From Aplysia californica (Eukaryota; Mollusca; Gastropoda; Aplysiida; Aplysiidae), in NCBI RefSeq assembly GCF_000002075.1, contig NW_004797285.1, positions 2,902,057-2,966,056 on the forward strand: 64,000 nt of DNA, in the 5' to 3' direction. The notes beneath the pieces were generated by a model that did no database searches, was not told where the DNA came from, and saw nothing but the letters and a program-made list of their open reading frames with translations. The first letter of the stretch is position 1. Every line of letters starts with the position of its first letter. The position numbers were made by a program, and so were the translations under genes. Of this stretch, positions 32,574 to 61,675 are shown piece after piece.

Positions 32574-33251
32574 AAAAACAAAAACTGACAACACGTTTAG
32601 GTCTAGAATCTACTCTCTTCTTTCTTTTCCATTCATTCACTCGTGGCCGTGGTCCATAAAATGGTAAACAAAAAAAGTAGAGATCCTTGATTTTGATTTG
32701 AACGAAGACAACAAAGTCAAAGTTTAATCTTAGTAGTAAGTCTTAGTGACTAAGAATCTTAGATTCTTGATTCTAGATATCTAGATCTAGATTCTATATT
32801 CTAGATCTAGTCATTTGCTATCAATAATATTAAACGTCAACTGAATGTTTAAAAACCAATATAGATTACTTTCTCACCTTCTGAACCTAGATGTAATTGT
32901 TTGTAGACTATATTTCTGATCGATTCAAATTCAACATAAAAACGCCGAAGCAGCCCAGACCGTCTTTTTGAACTGTCTCTACTCTTTGTTTACAAAATGA
33001 CAATCAAACTTCGCGGCAAGGCTGTTGGTTGCCACGTAAACTTTTTTTTAACGCATGTACCGACTAAACTAAAGTAACGTTGTTTTTTTTCCGAACCGAT
33101 TACTGTAGTGAAACGTTGAGCCGATTTAATGTTTTACAGGGTTTGTTTTGTTTTTTTCTTCTACAATTTTTATTCATGTTATGTCTGAAAATCAGTCAAG
33201 ACCCTCCCCCTGTTTTTTTTTAAATACTGATGCTGATGAATGTTTTCGTTG

Positions 33252-33331
<80 letters not shown>
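32574..33331 (+). repeat. Right copy of the duplicated contig end
   Basis: Same as 31675-32473, including the (TG)n run at 33252-33331. It has a roughly 45-bp TCTAGA-rich insertion near 32775 and lacks one 40-bp repeat found in the left copy. Confidence 0.9.
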
Positions 33332-33332
<1 letters not shown>

Positions 33333-33749
33333 CTTAGGCGTACGGGTTTTGGGGACAGCCAGAGAGTATTTTATAATTATAATCACTGGGTTGCACCATT
33401 GCAGCGTACGTCATGTGTCGGACGAAAAGCCCGTCTGATCTCTCAAAGTCGCACGTACGTAGGCTACTACGTAGGCTAACCGCGCTAGTCAAATATTGTG
33501 CCGCACACTGCTAGACTTGCGCAGTGATAGAACAAGTGAAATTCAAGTTGGTTGGTTAAACTAGTTTTTAATATGCAGGATCTTATGGTCAATAGTTGGG
33601 ATGCTCTCATTGAAAATTGAGTAGGTTATTTGACAATTGCATGTGCAAATTAAATATCAAGCAAACCTATATATCTAGGTGAGACAAGCTTCTGGAAGGA
33701 TCTACATCATAATTATTATTAATTATCATTATGTTTTGCCTTCTCTAAA

Positions 33750-33975
33750 ATTTTCCTCTTTCACATCTTTTCTTGCTCTCTAACAATGTTTTAAATTGTC
33801 ACCTGTTAATTTCTTGATCTCCACTTTCTGCCCCCACCCCCTCACCTCCTAATATGCCCCCTCCTCTTGGGCTCATGCATAGATGTACACTAGTTTAAAA
33901 GGAGGTAACTCTATGGGCTCATGACTTTCTTGCCTATAGCTACTGCTGCTGCTCCTTGGCTTCTTCTTAAATTAT
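33750..33975 (+). mobile_element. SINE type C, internal fragment
   Basis: Matches the type C body from TTTCTTGCTCTCTAACAATG through CCCCCACCCCCTCACCTCCT; head and tail absent. Confidence 0.75.
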
Positions 33976-34021
33976 TGTAGACAACTTTGGGTAAAACGAG
34001 CAATAATCCATTTTTATAAAG

Positions 34022-34032
34022 TCATATGCTGC

Positions 34033-34085
<53 letters not shown>

Positions 34086-34356
34086 GTGTTGTTGTTGTTG
34101 TTTGTGTTGTTGTTGTTGTTGTTGTTTGTGTTGTTGTTGTTGTTGTTGTTGTTGTTTGTGTTGTTGTTGTTGTTGTTGTTGTTGTTATAATTGATCCAGC
34201 AACTCTGGCTCGCCCCCCGATGCCACGTGCAGGTTTCTTGCAGTTGCTGATGTTCCACAATAGATGAGTGTGTTGTCAATGTTAGGTCTCGGATGGGGAA
34301 TTAGTGTAGCTCTGACGTCATTCAGGGCTTACAGTGGAAAAGGTGATGTTCCACAG

Positions 34357-34404
<48 letters not shown>

Positions 34405-34440
34405 GGATAGTCACACAAAGGGCACTTTGGGAGAAGTTCT
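34022..34440 (-). mobile_element. LINE C-terminus with (AAC)n tail
   Basis: Same family as 20795-21050, with a 160-bp (GTT)n tract as its tail. A (TA)n expansion at 34360-34400 has grown inside the region coding for the Cys/His motif. Confidence 0.82.
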
Positions 34441-34819
34441 AGTTTTATTCTGTTCAGGTGAAAGTTGAGCTAGAATCAAGGAGATTAGAACTTTTAGTCT
34501 CCTTGGCTAAAATCATGTTCTGTTCGTAGGCACATTATAAATCGGATCATGCGCATGGTCTGTTTTCTTTCTCTGTAGGTGATTGATTATATTACACAAG
34601 CAGTAAATTAAAACTTCATCCTCGCTATGGTCGAGAGGGGGCGCAACATATATATATTTTCCTCCTTGCCCATCATGTAAATTGGTCCGAAATAGAGTCA
34701 GTGATCGAGCGACTAAGTTATGGTACACCGGAATTACACGTCAGAGACGTGAAGGCTGCACACTGTTATTTTAGTTAAGATAGTAGCCTACAATAGCTAA
34801 AAAAAATACGGGGGGAGGG

Positions 34820-35345
34820 GGGGTTTCGTGACCTACAGGTAATTGCCTCATATTCAAAGGTCCCGGGTTCAAATTCGGATAGCGACGGAAAAAATTTTGT
34901 CTCTAAAATGTTCTCCTTTCACCTTCTTTCCTTCTCTCTTGAAATAATAATATATTCTGTCGTCTGCTTTCGTCTCCGCTTTCTTCTTCCACCCTCTATC
35001 TGGGCTCCTGACTGTTTCTACAGCCTCGATCGCTACCGGTAGGCCTACTCCTTGCTTGGTTCCTTTTTACTGGTCTTTCAGCCACGCCCTTGATCTTCTG
35101 GTAGGAAAGATCTACGGTACACCTATATAGCTTTCTCGGACGAGGGCGAAAAATCTCAGAGGTCCCGTGTGCAAGTTGCGCTCGTTAAAGATCCCGTATT
35201 GGTGGTGCAAAATCCATAAGAGTAGACTTCGGCCGCCACCCGAGAAAAAATCAAAATGTCATACCAACTGAAAATGTTTGGTGTGTTGAATCCCGCGCGC
35301 TCATAAAACCTAATGCAATTGCGAGCGCCGTAATATACATTTAAC
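34820..35345 (+). mobile_element. SINE type C, decayed head
   Basis: B box decayed to GGGTTCAAATTCG. Body, hairpin GCGCTC/GAGCGC and tail are recognisable. Confidence 0.88.
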
Positions 35346-35421
35346 AAAAAAAAAACAAAAAAAACCCTAAATGCGCATACGATGAGGTGTTCTTATCGCG
35401 CATTATAACAAACATATTTGT

Positions 35422-35866
35422 GAGGCATCTTGGTGAAATCAGGCGCTCGTCAAAATCATGAAATCGAAGAAAAAAGTATTTTTCCAAAAGTTTGGAAAAA
35501 ATGTTTATCGAAATTGTGTTTTTTGGCTAAACACCTATATGTTCATCTGAAAACACATTTCCATAATAGGTTTTACTGAAAAACCTTGTTGAAAGGCACA
35601 AAATATGTAATTTTCAGTTTTCAAGGACTCTTAATTAGCTATTGACATTACCAACTTTGGAGGCCATTTTCTCATTAATGTAACCACTGAAACCAGGTTA
35701 CCCCACCTTTAAATCGCAAATATCTCGACTTCTAATCAAGCTAGATGGATATTTTTAAAAACTGAAAGCAAGGCAAATAAATAAAGTTTCACAAGGTATC
35801 AATACCTCCACAAAGTCAAAAATTGACGAGCGCCTGATTCCACCACGTCGTGACTCATTTGGCTTC
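35422..35866. mobile_element. MITE family F
   Basis: Ends GTGAGGCATCTTGGTGAAAT and ATTCCACCACGTCGTGACTC with CAGGCGCTCGTCAA inside both. Confidence 0.87.
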
Positions 35867-36420
35867 ATAGCTGTTGATCATTGCACGCTTCATTCCAACC
35901 GCGCTGTTAAACTACAGCTCAATACTCCGCGCATCACTACCCATTCTATAATACGATATTTTAGAGCAATAAAAGTACATAATCAAGTATATTATACTTG
36001 GCTTAACTACTATGGCATATTTTGGTTGTTGTTTCGTTCTTTGACCTCACACCAAAAGGCGGATTTTTGGTAGCTACTTTTTCGGGAGCTATCGTAACAA
36101 AAGATAATAATATGTACATGAATGTTCACGTATATAATATAATATGGCTGCCTTTTTTTATTTTTTTATTTTTTTTTTTTGTTGGTTACAACAGAGGATT
36201 TAAAATGCCATCAAAATGAAAATCCTATAGATCTAGCGACGTTTACTGATTACAACACGTTTAAAAGTTGGGTCTTTGAAGACTTTTCAGTTGCTGTCAT
36301 CTGAAAACCTCACTGCCAAAAAGAATATTTATAATAATTATTATGATACTAATTGCTATGCGTACAAATAAAGTAAAATTCATTTTCGAATGGATGATAA
36401 TGAAAGTATGGAAGAAAAAA
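35867..36420. other. No gene seen
   Basis: AT-rich. A T6 run on the - strand at 36420-36415 is the RNA polymerase III terminator of the tRNA gene next to it. Confidence 0.5.
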
Positions 36421-36426
36421 TAAATC

Positions 36427-36498
36427 TTCCCAAGCGGGGAATCGAACCCCGGCCGTCGCGGTGAGAGCGCGAAATCCTAACCACTAGACCACTTGGGA
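36427..36498 (-). tRNA. tRNA-Glu (anticodon CTC)
   Basis: The - strand starts TCCCAAGTGGTCTAGTGGTT and ends with GGGTTCGATTCCCC plus GCTTGGGAA. Acceptor stem TCCCAAG pairs with CTTGGGA. The anticodon stem TCGCG/CGCGA encloses loop CTCTCAC, anticodon CTC. The T arm GGGG/CCCC with loop TTCGATT is intact. A and B boxes are canonical, there is no intron, and a T6 terminator follows within 12 bases. It closely matches animal tRNA-Glu and, unlike the SINE heads here, folds completely. Confidence 0.95.
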
Positions 36499-36509
36499 AC
36501 CTGACTAAA

Positions 36510-37940
36510 TTGTGTCTTGAAACTATATATTCCATAGACTCTATCAATGTGTCCAATATTTTATTTTTTATTTTTCAATGAAAGTTTTAATTTTGTCTTG
36601 AAATATTGACCCTTTTCAAAAAAAATTTTATTTAAGACCTCATCACATTCTTTATTCTTCTTTCTCTGTCAAACTAGCTTTTGATTCGAAGATGTTTTAT
36701 GTTTAGTTTTTAAATATTTTGAGGGCTGGCAAAAACAAGAAGCTTATTTTCCGGAAGTAATGATTAATGATCAACAATCATTGCAAGCCAAGCCCAGTCA
36801 GACTCTTGGCTTCTTTAATTTACTCTATCATTTTTCTAATTCAAAGGGCTAAGCTAAAGTGTTTTTCCAGCAATGACAATATTCTACAAACAAGCGTACA
36901 TGATCTAGTGGTGCCCAGGAAGAGGTCATTTTGAAGAAAGGTACCTCTTGCATCTGGACAATGTTTTGAGACTGAGTTTTGTTTGTCTTGTGACTTGTGA
37001 TGGATGCTTTTTTTTGTAGTCTAGCACTTAGCAGCTAGGGAGAAGTAATGGGTGGGAGTGAGTGAGTTGGCAAATCGTTGAGTGACATTCATGTCATTGT
37101 GAGTTTGCTTTAATTCTTAGAATACAGAAGGCTATACCACCTTTGGGACACAATCCACCTGTCCAGTCCCTTGCCTTACTCTTCTTACATACTCAGGCTC
37201 AGGCTCAGGCCTTACTCTAAGGCGGCGCCGCCCTTACACTTAGCAAGCACGCCTTTTATTTGTCTTATCCGGCTTACCTGGGCCTGGCCCTTTTGAATTT
37301 TTGGGAGGAGTTCCGTGACAAGATCAACTGAGCAAACTATAAAAGAGTTGCTGCACTCTAAGAGAATCCGAATGATGACTTAGACGACTAGATAGATCTT
37401 GGCAAGCTAACTTTTTGGTGCTTTTTCGATAGCCCCAGCCCCCCCCCCTTATTTGAGCCTGGATCTACATTTAGAATCTAGATCTACGTTTGATGCGCTG
37501 CGAACTAAGATATCAAACCTAACGACTGCAAAACATCAAATTATGGGAAAATCATGCCCTCATGAAATCCCCCACATTATTTTTATGGATTTTTATACCC
37601 CCCTACACTTTGGGCCAAAACCGGCGAATAACAATTGAATGGGACATTTAAAAATTACAAGCAATCAAAATAAATACGAACTAAGCGCAAAACGCCTAAA
37701 TTCAACAATTAGTACATATGATAAGCACAGCGGAACAAGTGATAACACATAGCATGTAGTCGCTCAGCTGGACCGCGTCACTTTATCGATCAATATATAT
37801 ATCTTGGCCAAGAGATGCTCTACGAAGTCAAGATAACTTGCAAAGTCATTGGTCACTATTTATAACTTTGACCAGTAATTTTTTCCGTCATTTTCCATAT
37901 TATAAGGAATACTGACATTTTCCATTGAAAAAGGTCAGCG
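36510..37940. other. No gene seen
   Basis: AT-rich intergenic DNA upstream of MAPK7. 5' non-coding exons of MAPK7 may lie here, unseen. Confidence 0.45.
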
Positions 37941-37944
37941 TCTA

Positions 37945-38076
37945 TGCCCTTTATAGGGCCTGCACGCTTCCCAGTTGAAGTAGGTCAGCCCTATATATAG
38001 GGCCTGCGCGCTGCCCGGGTAGCCCGGCTCACGCCCTTGGCCCTTTATATAGGGCCTGTGTGCTTCCAGGATTAAC
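37945..38076. repeat. Imperfect repeats of CCCTTTATAGGGCCTG
   Basis: Three copies of a palindromic core (CCCTTTATAGGG, CCCTATATATAGGG, CCCTTTATATAGGG) each followed by CCTGYRYGCT. Confidence 0.8.
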
Positions 38077-38466
38077 CCTATATTCTCACCATGGATGGCT
38101 GTGGGATGCCTCTAACTTTGGACAGGCATAGTGCTCAACTGACTCAACCAATCAATTAGAAATTTTGCTTAGATCATGAAAATATTTGTGGGAAAGGGAA
38201 GAGTGGAGACTACAATCTAGTCCCTCTTTGCATGGGTGTCTCATACAGGCCTATAGATCAGCAGCACCCGATTCACTCATCCATAGCAGCTCGTATAGTA
38301 AATCTGAAATCTTAATCAAGATCTTCTTCAAAGTTTTCAAGACCCTATAATCACACCAATTGTTCTGTCTCTTTTGTTTGATATATGTATTTCCGCATTC
38401 TTTGGTGCTTTTAAATGCCAAAACAACAATTTTTGTGTGCATTATAAGGAATAAAGTTAATTTGTG

Positions 38467-38845
38467 TCTGTGTCATGACACATTGGAATCTGGAGCTCAT
38501 CAATTTTGGGAGTTACTGATACATCATCTTAAAAATTCTTTTTAGTTGTTTTGATTTCAGTGGGGGAAAAATTTCAGTCTGTCTTTGAAAGAAGTTGTGA
38601 TAAGTAGGTGTGATTGAAGGAAGTAGATCATCTGGTTTCTGGAAGAATCATGAAAAAAATTAACTGCTTAGGTTTGTTGACTTTAATTCTTTTTCAATAA
38701 AATGTGTTTTTAAAAGAACAAAAAGATTTCGAGTCCAAATAAAATTGGCTAAAAATTGCCTAATGGGCAGAAAAATGTTCGTTTCTGTGATCCCATTATT
38801 TTAACGAGTGCTTGATTTCACCACAATGCCACACATATTATATAG
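38467..38845. mobile_element. MITE family F, decayed
   Basis: Recognisable ends TGTCATGACACATTGGAATC and TTGATTTCACCACAATGCCA; interior diverged. Confidence 0.7.
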
Positions 38846-39219
38846 TATATCATTATAGGGTACTTATATTTAATTTTTTTGGAAAACTTGGAATCCTGGA
38901 TTAGAGCTGGTTAATACTTGCTACTGAATATCTAATTCCTGTAGATCCGTTGTGGCCAGGGCATGGGCCCTCTATGCATATGTACGTAAACCAGGTGAAA
39001 TGAGTTACACCATACGTTTGTTATGATTCTTGTCCTTTGGAAATTTTTCTGACACCTAACAAAGGCTTTGGTCTTGATTCATCACCCAAGTATTTTTTTG
39101 GAAATAACAAAATATGCATGTCTGTTATGTAATATGAAATAAAATAAGTATTTTGACATTTCATCATCTAACTTGGCATTGGATATATGTCCTTCATTGT
39201 TGTCCTTTCAAACCCCATT

Positions 39220-39491
39220 CATTGCCTTTCTCACCGTGCACCAGGGTATATGCCACGGACAAACACCTTCCACCTTTCTCTATCCTGGGCTAGCCTCTTG
39301 ATGTTATTCCATGTCTTCCCAATTTTCTGTACCTCGATTTCTGTGATTCTTCTCCAGGTTCCACGCGGTCTTCCCCTTGGTCTCTTACCCTGAGGGTTCA
39401 AATCCAAAACTTTCTTTGTTATGCAGCTGCCTGACTTCCTGAGGGTATGTCCAATCCATCGCCACCGCCTTCTTCCTACCTCAAACCCCAT
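39220..39491 (-). mobile_element. LINE C-terminal fragment
   Basis: Open - strand frame: RRRWRWIGHTLRKSGSCITK, then GKRPRGRPRGTWRRITEIEV. The RW.GH.LR and GKR.RGRP..TWRR motifs are typical of the end of LINE ORF2. Ends about 135 bp before the first MAPK7 coding exon. Relatives at 25090 and 46800. Confidence 0.88.
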
Positions 39492-39547
39492 TATGTCATC
39501 GTAATGTTATTTTTATCAGTGAGTTGATAGAAGGCGTGTGTTGATAG

Positions 39548-56520
<16,973 letters not shown>

Positions 56521-56854
56521 TGTGCTGCTCTGTGACGGACCCTATGTAGGTAGTGGGCGGGTGCCAGGCCGACCTTGAGGCGTTGGAGAGAGCCCCATGA
56601 ACATCAGCTACAGCGACGTCAACTTGTGATGTGCTGCTCTGTGACGGACCCTATATAGGTGGTGGGTGGGTGCCAGGCCGACCTTGAGGCATTGGAGAGA
56701 GCCCCATGAACATCAGTAACAGCGACGTCAGCTTGTGATGCATGTTACTGCTCCGTGTCTGAGCCGGACTCTTACTGTTGCTAACTGCCGTCGTAACATC
56801 AGATACAGCGACGTCAACTTGTGATGCCTTGCCCTGTGACTGATTCTGACCACT

Positions 56855-57236
56855 GCCGTCGTGCAATCTCTCATCACATTTAGGCCAGTCTTGATGTTAT
56901 TGGTCTACAATGTTTACTGTTCACCCTTAACCCTTTTGATGTGTGGTTGCTGGGTGCTCTGGTGTGGTTTGCTCCTTCTTTCCTATCAAACATCTATCGT
57001 CCTTATCTCTCCTCCTTCTTTTCTATGTTTGTTACTCTCTTGTAACACCTCTAATCTTCGGCACTTATATGACCTTATTATGTTGCAAGTGCCGTAAAAA
57101 TCTTAGGACAAAATACAAACTGACCCTGACTCTTAACTGTTACTAGCTGCCGGCGTGCAATCTCTCATCCTAATTAGGCCAGTCTTGATGTTATTGGTCA
57201 ACAGAGTTTTCTGTTCGCCTTTAGTTAACCCTTTTG
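56855..57236 (+). repeat. 85-bp direct repeat flanking a SINE in the 3'UTR
   Basis: CGTGCAATCTCTCATC...GTCTTGATGTTATTGGTC at 56858-56938 recurs at 57147-57236, with the type B SINE between. Confidence 0.92.
56941..57105 (+). mobile_element. SINE type B in the MAPK7 3'UTR region
   Basis: Hairpin GGCACTT/AAGTGCC intact, loop with one change, tail GTAAAAATCTTAGG. Confidence 0.92.
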
Positions 57237-57408
57237 TTCCCCTCATATCTTGTTTTCGAGTAATTCCTTTCTTATACTGTGGTGGCATTTTATACAAATT
57301 TATGTGACCAAAGTGTTGTAGTTTTCTTACTTTTCATTTTTGTAAAGCAGGTTTGTCTTGTACGGAGAATCTCACACACTTCATTGTTCCTCTGTTTTTA
57401 CCTTTACA

Positions 57409-57414
57409 ATTAAA
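57409..57414 (+). terminator. Candidate MAPK7 poly(A) signal (ATTAAA)
   Basis: ATTAAA about 890 bp past the stop, followed by a C-rich stretch. No AATAAA occurs earlier in the 3' region. Confidence 0.35.
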
Positions 57415-57462
57415 GTGCTGCAAATGCCGTCATCCTGCCAGTAATGATTCCCCCCCCCCCTC

Positions 57463-57842
57463 CCCGGGGCAGTGCTACTGACTGAAATGTCTTTAGCCAT
57501 CGGGGAGCGTTAGCCATGTTCTTGTGCACAGTACAATTGTATAATGGGCTGATTCATCAATGTCATACTCATAACTGTGCCCGAACTGCAACAAGGAACT
57601 GCTGCTCTTTCTTTCTTAATCCTTACTATCGTCATTTTGTCCTCTACTTCTTTTGTGTGTTTGTCACACTCTTGTGACGCGCAATGTTCGGAGTGCCTTT
57701 ATATAGTCGAAGCAGACTGTGCTGTTGAAGCTAGAGAGATGAGCAGAGTAAGCCTGATTCCCTGTATGGACTTCTTTGCTGACATCCTCCCCTTTGCTCT
57801 CATATGACCATATGCAGTTGCAAACACAGTAAAACCTCTACT
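57463..57842 (+). mobile_element. SINE type A
   Basis: Near full length; hairpin decayed (GCTCTC side) but tail AGTAAAACCTCTACT kept. Confidence 0.9.
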
Positions 57843-58025
57843 ATGGGTGGTTGGCAGGTGCTCTGGTATGGTTTGCTTCTTCTTTCCTTTAAAAAAATCT
57901 ATAATCTCTATCTCCCTTCCTTCTTTTTTTTTGTTTGTTACTTTCTTGTAACACCTAATCTTCGGCACTTATAATATAACCTTATTGTGCTTTAAGTGCC
58001 GTAAAACTCTTTAAAAAACTCTTCT
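57843..58025 (+). mobile_element. SINE type B
   Basis: Directly adjoins the type A copy. Hairpin GGCACTT/AAGTGCC, GTTACTTTCTTGTAAC stem. Confidence 0.9.
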
Positions 58026-58193
58026 AAAACAAACAGTCATGATGTGACAATATACACTTGTGAGTGCGCTGCCAGCTGTGTCACTTTGGCGGTTGTGATG
58101 TGACTGTGCAAACTAACTATACCCCAGTATTGTCTACAAGACAGCTTATGTAATTTTAAAACAGCAAGAACAGAAAGATACAGAAATTCTTTC

Positions 58194-58375
58194 GTGGGTG
58201 GTTGGCGGGTGCTCTAGTGTGGTTTTACTCCTTCTTTCCTATCAAACATCTATCGTCTTTATCTCCCCTCCTTCTTTTTTGTGATGGCTACTCGCTTGTA
58301 ACACCTCTAATCTTCGGCATTTATATGACCTTATTGTGTTGCAAAATGCAGTAAAACTCTTACTAAAACTAAAAC
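58194..58375 (+). mobile_element. SINE type B
   Basis: 5' end GTGGGTGGTTGGCGGGTG, hairpin GGCATTT/AAATGC: both arms changed together. Confidence 0.92.
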
Positions 58376-58410
58376 AGAAAGGTACAGAAATTCTTTTGTT
58401 CATACCACAC

Positions 58411-58625
58411 CTCAGTTCATACTTTACTTTTTTATCCTCTGTTGCCGTTAAGCGTCGAGGGGAGATGCAGTTTTCTATGGTAGGCCAGCTCCGCAGCTCT
58501 TTCAGTTGTGATGTTATGTTTTCTTAGGGTTTCCTTGACACCCTCGATCCACCTTTTGCGTGGCCTTCCTCTTCCTTTATAGCCTGAGTGCTTGGTGTTC
58601 ATACCACTCGTTAAGTACACATTCT
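58411..58625 (-). mobile_element. LINE C-terminal fragment
   Basis: YKGRGRPRKRWIEGVKETLR then TTERAAELAYHRKLHLPSTL matches the GRPRKRW..G....L....L....A..LA.DR..WR motif of LINE ORF2 ends. Different clade from 39220. Confidence 0.85.
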
Positions 58626-59270
58626 GCTGTGAAAAATGATTTTAAAAATTAAATTGACAAAAGTGTTATGTCTATGTCAGGTATACCAAGTCATTAGATC
58701 AGGGATGACCCTTTTCCGCTTTTTACCGGTATTTCCGGTATTTTGATTCTGACCCGCTATTTCTGTTTATTGAGATCGAGATAGATTCTATAGTTGGGAA
58801 TTAAAAAAACAACACACACACACACACACACAACAACTTGCGCCAAATGTTCAGATAACGGAAAAACAAAGACTTCGCAAAAGTTCAAATAACAGGGAGA
58901 AAAAACCCCGGAAGATTTGCGCTAATCTCAGCAAGTCGAGAAAACTCATATGTTAACGAGACCGTGGCGCGTGGATTTTCAGCTATTTTTTAAAAAGTTG
59001 AGTGGCATCCCTGTTGGATGGATTAAGTGATTCTGAATATCTCCTGGGCCAAAGAAGGAGAAAAAGTGGGTGAAATTGGTTGAAATGCCCAAGTTCTCAA
59101 AGGTGGGGTCAAAAGTCACACCATAGCTTTTGATGCAAGGATATTTCAAAAGATAAATTATTATTGGATCTATTGCTTCCAGTTTGACAGGAAATTACTT
59201 ATTGTAATTTTCAAGACAGACAGTTTTATTTTGATCTATTGTTTACTCACCGCGGACCACTTTCATTGTT
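58626..59270. other. No gene seen
   Basis: Includes a short (CA)n at 58812-58830. Confidence 0.5.
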
Positions 59271-59271
59271 G

Positions 59272-59618
59272 ATTACACATGCGAATTACTTAAGATCGAC
59301 AGATGTACGCCATTGGCCAATATTTATAGTAACAGCTATCTTGTTTGACGTCATTAAGCCAAAAAAAAAATTTGTGGCCGAACCGAGGCTCGAACTTGGA
59401 CTTTCTGCTTTGGAGACAAGCGCACTAACCACTCCGCCACCACACCACTGTAAGTTACAGGCTTTAAAAATACTGCAATAGTGCTTTGCCGTCGTGTTGC
59501 CACCGTGAACGACAACAAAGTGGGAATCCCTCAATGACGTCAAGCAAAATAGCTGTTATTATAAATATCAGCCAACGGCATACATCTGTCGTTCTATAGT
59601 TATCCTCATGTGTTAATT
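59272..59618. mobile_element. Long inverted-repeat element with a SINE head inside
   Basis: Arms of about 87 bp (59272-59358 and 59532-59618) are inverted copies, roughly 85% identical over the core GACAGATGTAYGCCRTTGGC to TTGACGTCATT. The centre holds the tRNA-like head at 59375-59456. Confidence 0.85.
59375..59456 (-). mobile_element. tRNA-like SINE head (type D related)
   Basis: - strand GTGGTGGCGGAGTGGTTAGT (A box) and AAGTTCGAGCCTC (B box). Similar to 25465-25535. No acceptor-stem closure. Confidence 0.75.
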
Positions 59619-59711
59619 ACGGAGTCAACTGGCAGGCCAGACTGAAATGGCTCCAAGGCTATGTTTAGCCTGTGGGTCTTTGCCCATGCCTTGAACATGT
59701 GTTACGTATTA

Positions 59712-60162
59712 CGTGTCATGACGCGGTGGAATCAGGTGCTCGTCAATTTTTGGGCATGTGGAATTATTGGTATTCTCTTAAAGCTTGTTCATTTGCCTTG
59801 CTTTCGATGAAAAGAATATCCATTTATCTTCAATATAAGTCAAGATATTTGCTGCTATTGAAGAAGGTGGGGTTGCCTGGTTTCAGAAGTAAAATTAGCG
59901 AGAAAATGGCCACCAAAGTTTGGTGACTTCAATAGCTTAAGAGTCCTTGAAAACTGATTGAAAGTTACATACCTTGGGCCCTTAAACAAGGTTTCTCAGT
60001 AAAATTCACATGGAAGTATGTTTTCATATTAGGAACATAAAAGATGTTTAGCCAAAAAACAAAATTTCGATAAAAATTGCCGAACTGATGAAAAAATGAC
60101 TTTTTCTTCCGCCATTTCATTATTTTGACGAGGGCCTGATTTCACCACGATGCCTCGCATAT
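59712..60162. mobile_element. MITE family F
   Basis: Ends TGTCATGACGCGGTGGAATC and GATTTCACCACGATGCCTCG. Confidence 0.85.
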
Positions 60163-60984
60163 GTTCTCTAAACACAGGGTATGTAATTTTGCCTTTGTGA
60201 AGTTATGTTGATATTGTTGTAGTGTGAGTTTTATAAATGTTGAGAAAAGTTAAGAGAGAAAGTGGAGGGCATGAAAGTATCCTTGGCTTTCGTACACACC
60301 ACAATGAATTCTTACCGGGCAATGCACTTTTCTATCAAGTGGCGTGCATTGTTGGAACAAGAAGTGCTATTTGCATGCAACAACTGTTATATAATAATGA
60401 TCATTGTTCAAAATGCTTTCAGTTTGTATTATTTTGTACTCCATTCCATATCAGTTATACATTATTGAACACAGGGTTTCCTCTCTAAAGGATTATGTTA
60501 CGTTTTTATGACTTTTTTTTGTTGTCCTGTGTCCTGATTTTGGTGCCCATCTTTGTTGGTTACATAAGAATGTAATGTACTGACCTTGTGCAAATTGTTG
60601 TTTTCTTGAAAAATGAAACAAAAGAAAGGGGAATTGTTAAGTCTGTGACGATGTTGTTGATGACGATGATGATGGTGACGATGACGGTAAGTGTGATGGT
60701 GGTCATGATGATGATTATTTTTGGTGGCGATGATGATGTTGGAAGTAATGTGCTTATTAGTCGTAGTGTTAAGTTTGTTTGGCGCTTACTTTAGACCCCC
60801 GCCAGGCTGTCCTGTTTGTATTTCCGTTATTATTACATCTTGTTGGAGGTTTTAAGCCGTTAGTGTGAGTTTGTTTTTAATGATTGGAAAGAACTTGTCC
60901 TTTTGAAAAAAGGCAAAGACCAATACATGGTTAAAAAAATTATCTGATAGTGTTTCAACTTTTATATTTGTGCACATATATATG
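60163..60984. other. No gene seen
   Basis: A GATGATGAT tract lies at 60645-60745; otherwise AT-rich without coding signal. Confidence 0.5.
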
Positions 60985-61242
60985 GTGGCTTTTAAGGACA
61001 AGCGGCCTAACCCAGATTTCAGAGGTTTCCAGGCCAGAAATCTTGACCTACACCAAAAGTGGGCATTTCCCTGCCTATAAGAGACATTTGGTTTCATTGA
61101 TGTGTTTATTTGTTCGGTTAAAGAGAAAACTCTCCTTGTCTTTTACAGAAACTGAACAAGGGGAAAAAAACTTTATCTTCGATTTTCTCAAAACAGCTTT
61201 TTTCAGGATAGCCCCTTTGTGCTTAAACGCGACCATGTTAAA
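60985..61242 (-). mobile_element. MITE family H
   Basis: Ends GGTGGCTTTTAAGGACAAGC and CTTTGTGCTTAAACGCGACC, inverse of 19655-19908. Confidence 0.85.
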
Positions 61243-61300
61243 CTAGGTAACGCTGATACACTGATAACTTTGCAGTGACATGACTCAAACAAATTTTTAA

Positions 61301-61424
61301 AATCATGATATGATTCTGTTGTTCTTTCCATCTGTAGTCTTAATGTGAGAGGGTGAGATATGAATCATGATATGATTCTGTTTGTTCTTTCCATCTGAAG
61401 TCTTAATGTGAGGGGGTGAGATGC
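61301..61424 (+). repeat. 62-bp tandem duplication
   Basis: AATCATGATATGATTCTG to AGTCTTAATGTGAGRGGGTG occurs twice in a row. Confidence 0.93.
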
Positions 61425-61675
61425 AAAACCCGCTAAGTGACGTTTTGGAAAAAATCAAGATTTTTTGCTTCTAGACGTACATTGTTCCAGGCTATCAGAT
61501 GCACAAAGCGTTTTCGCCCAATACCCAAAACATACTTCATAAAAGCCACCAAAAAATCTTCTTTATACGCATGTTCGTGTGTATAGCAGCATTAAAAAAA
61601 GCTAATTTTTTTCAAAAGTGCTAGAATGGATGTAGCAGATTTTGCATCTCGGCCCCTCATGTGTATATATGCTTA

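Noticed and set aside
32247-33438. Cys/Val and Thr/His repeat proteins around the gap
   Set aside because: They come from (TG)n runs and unknown bases.
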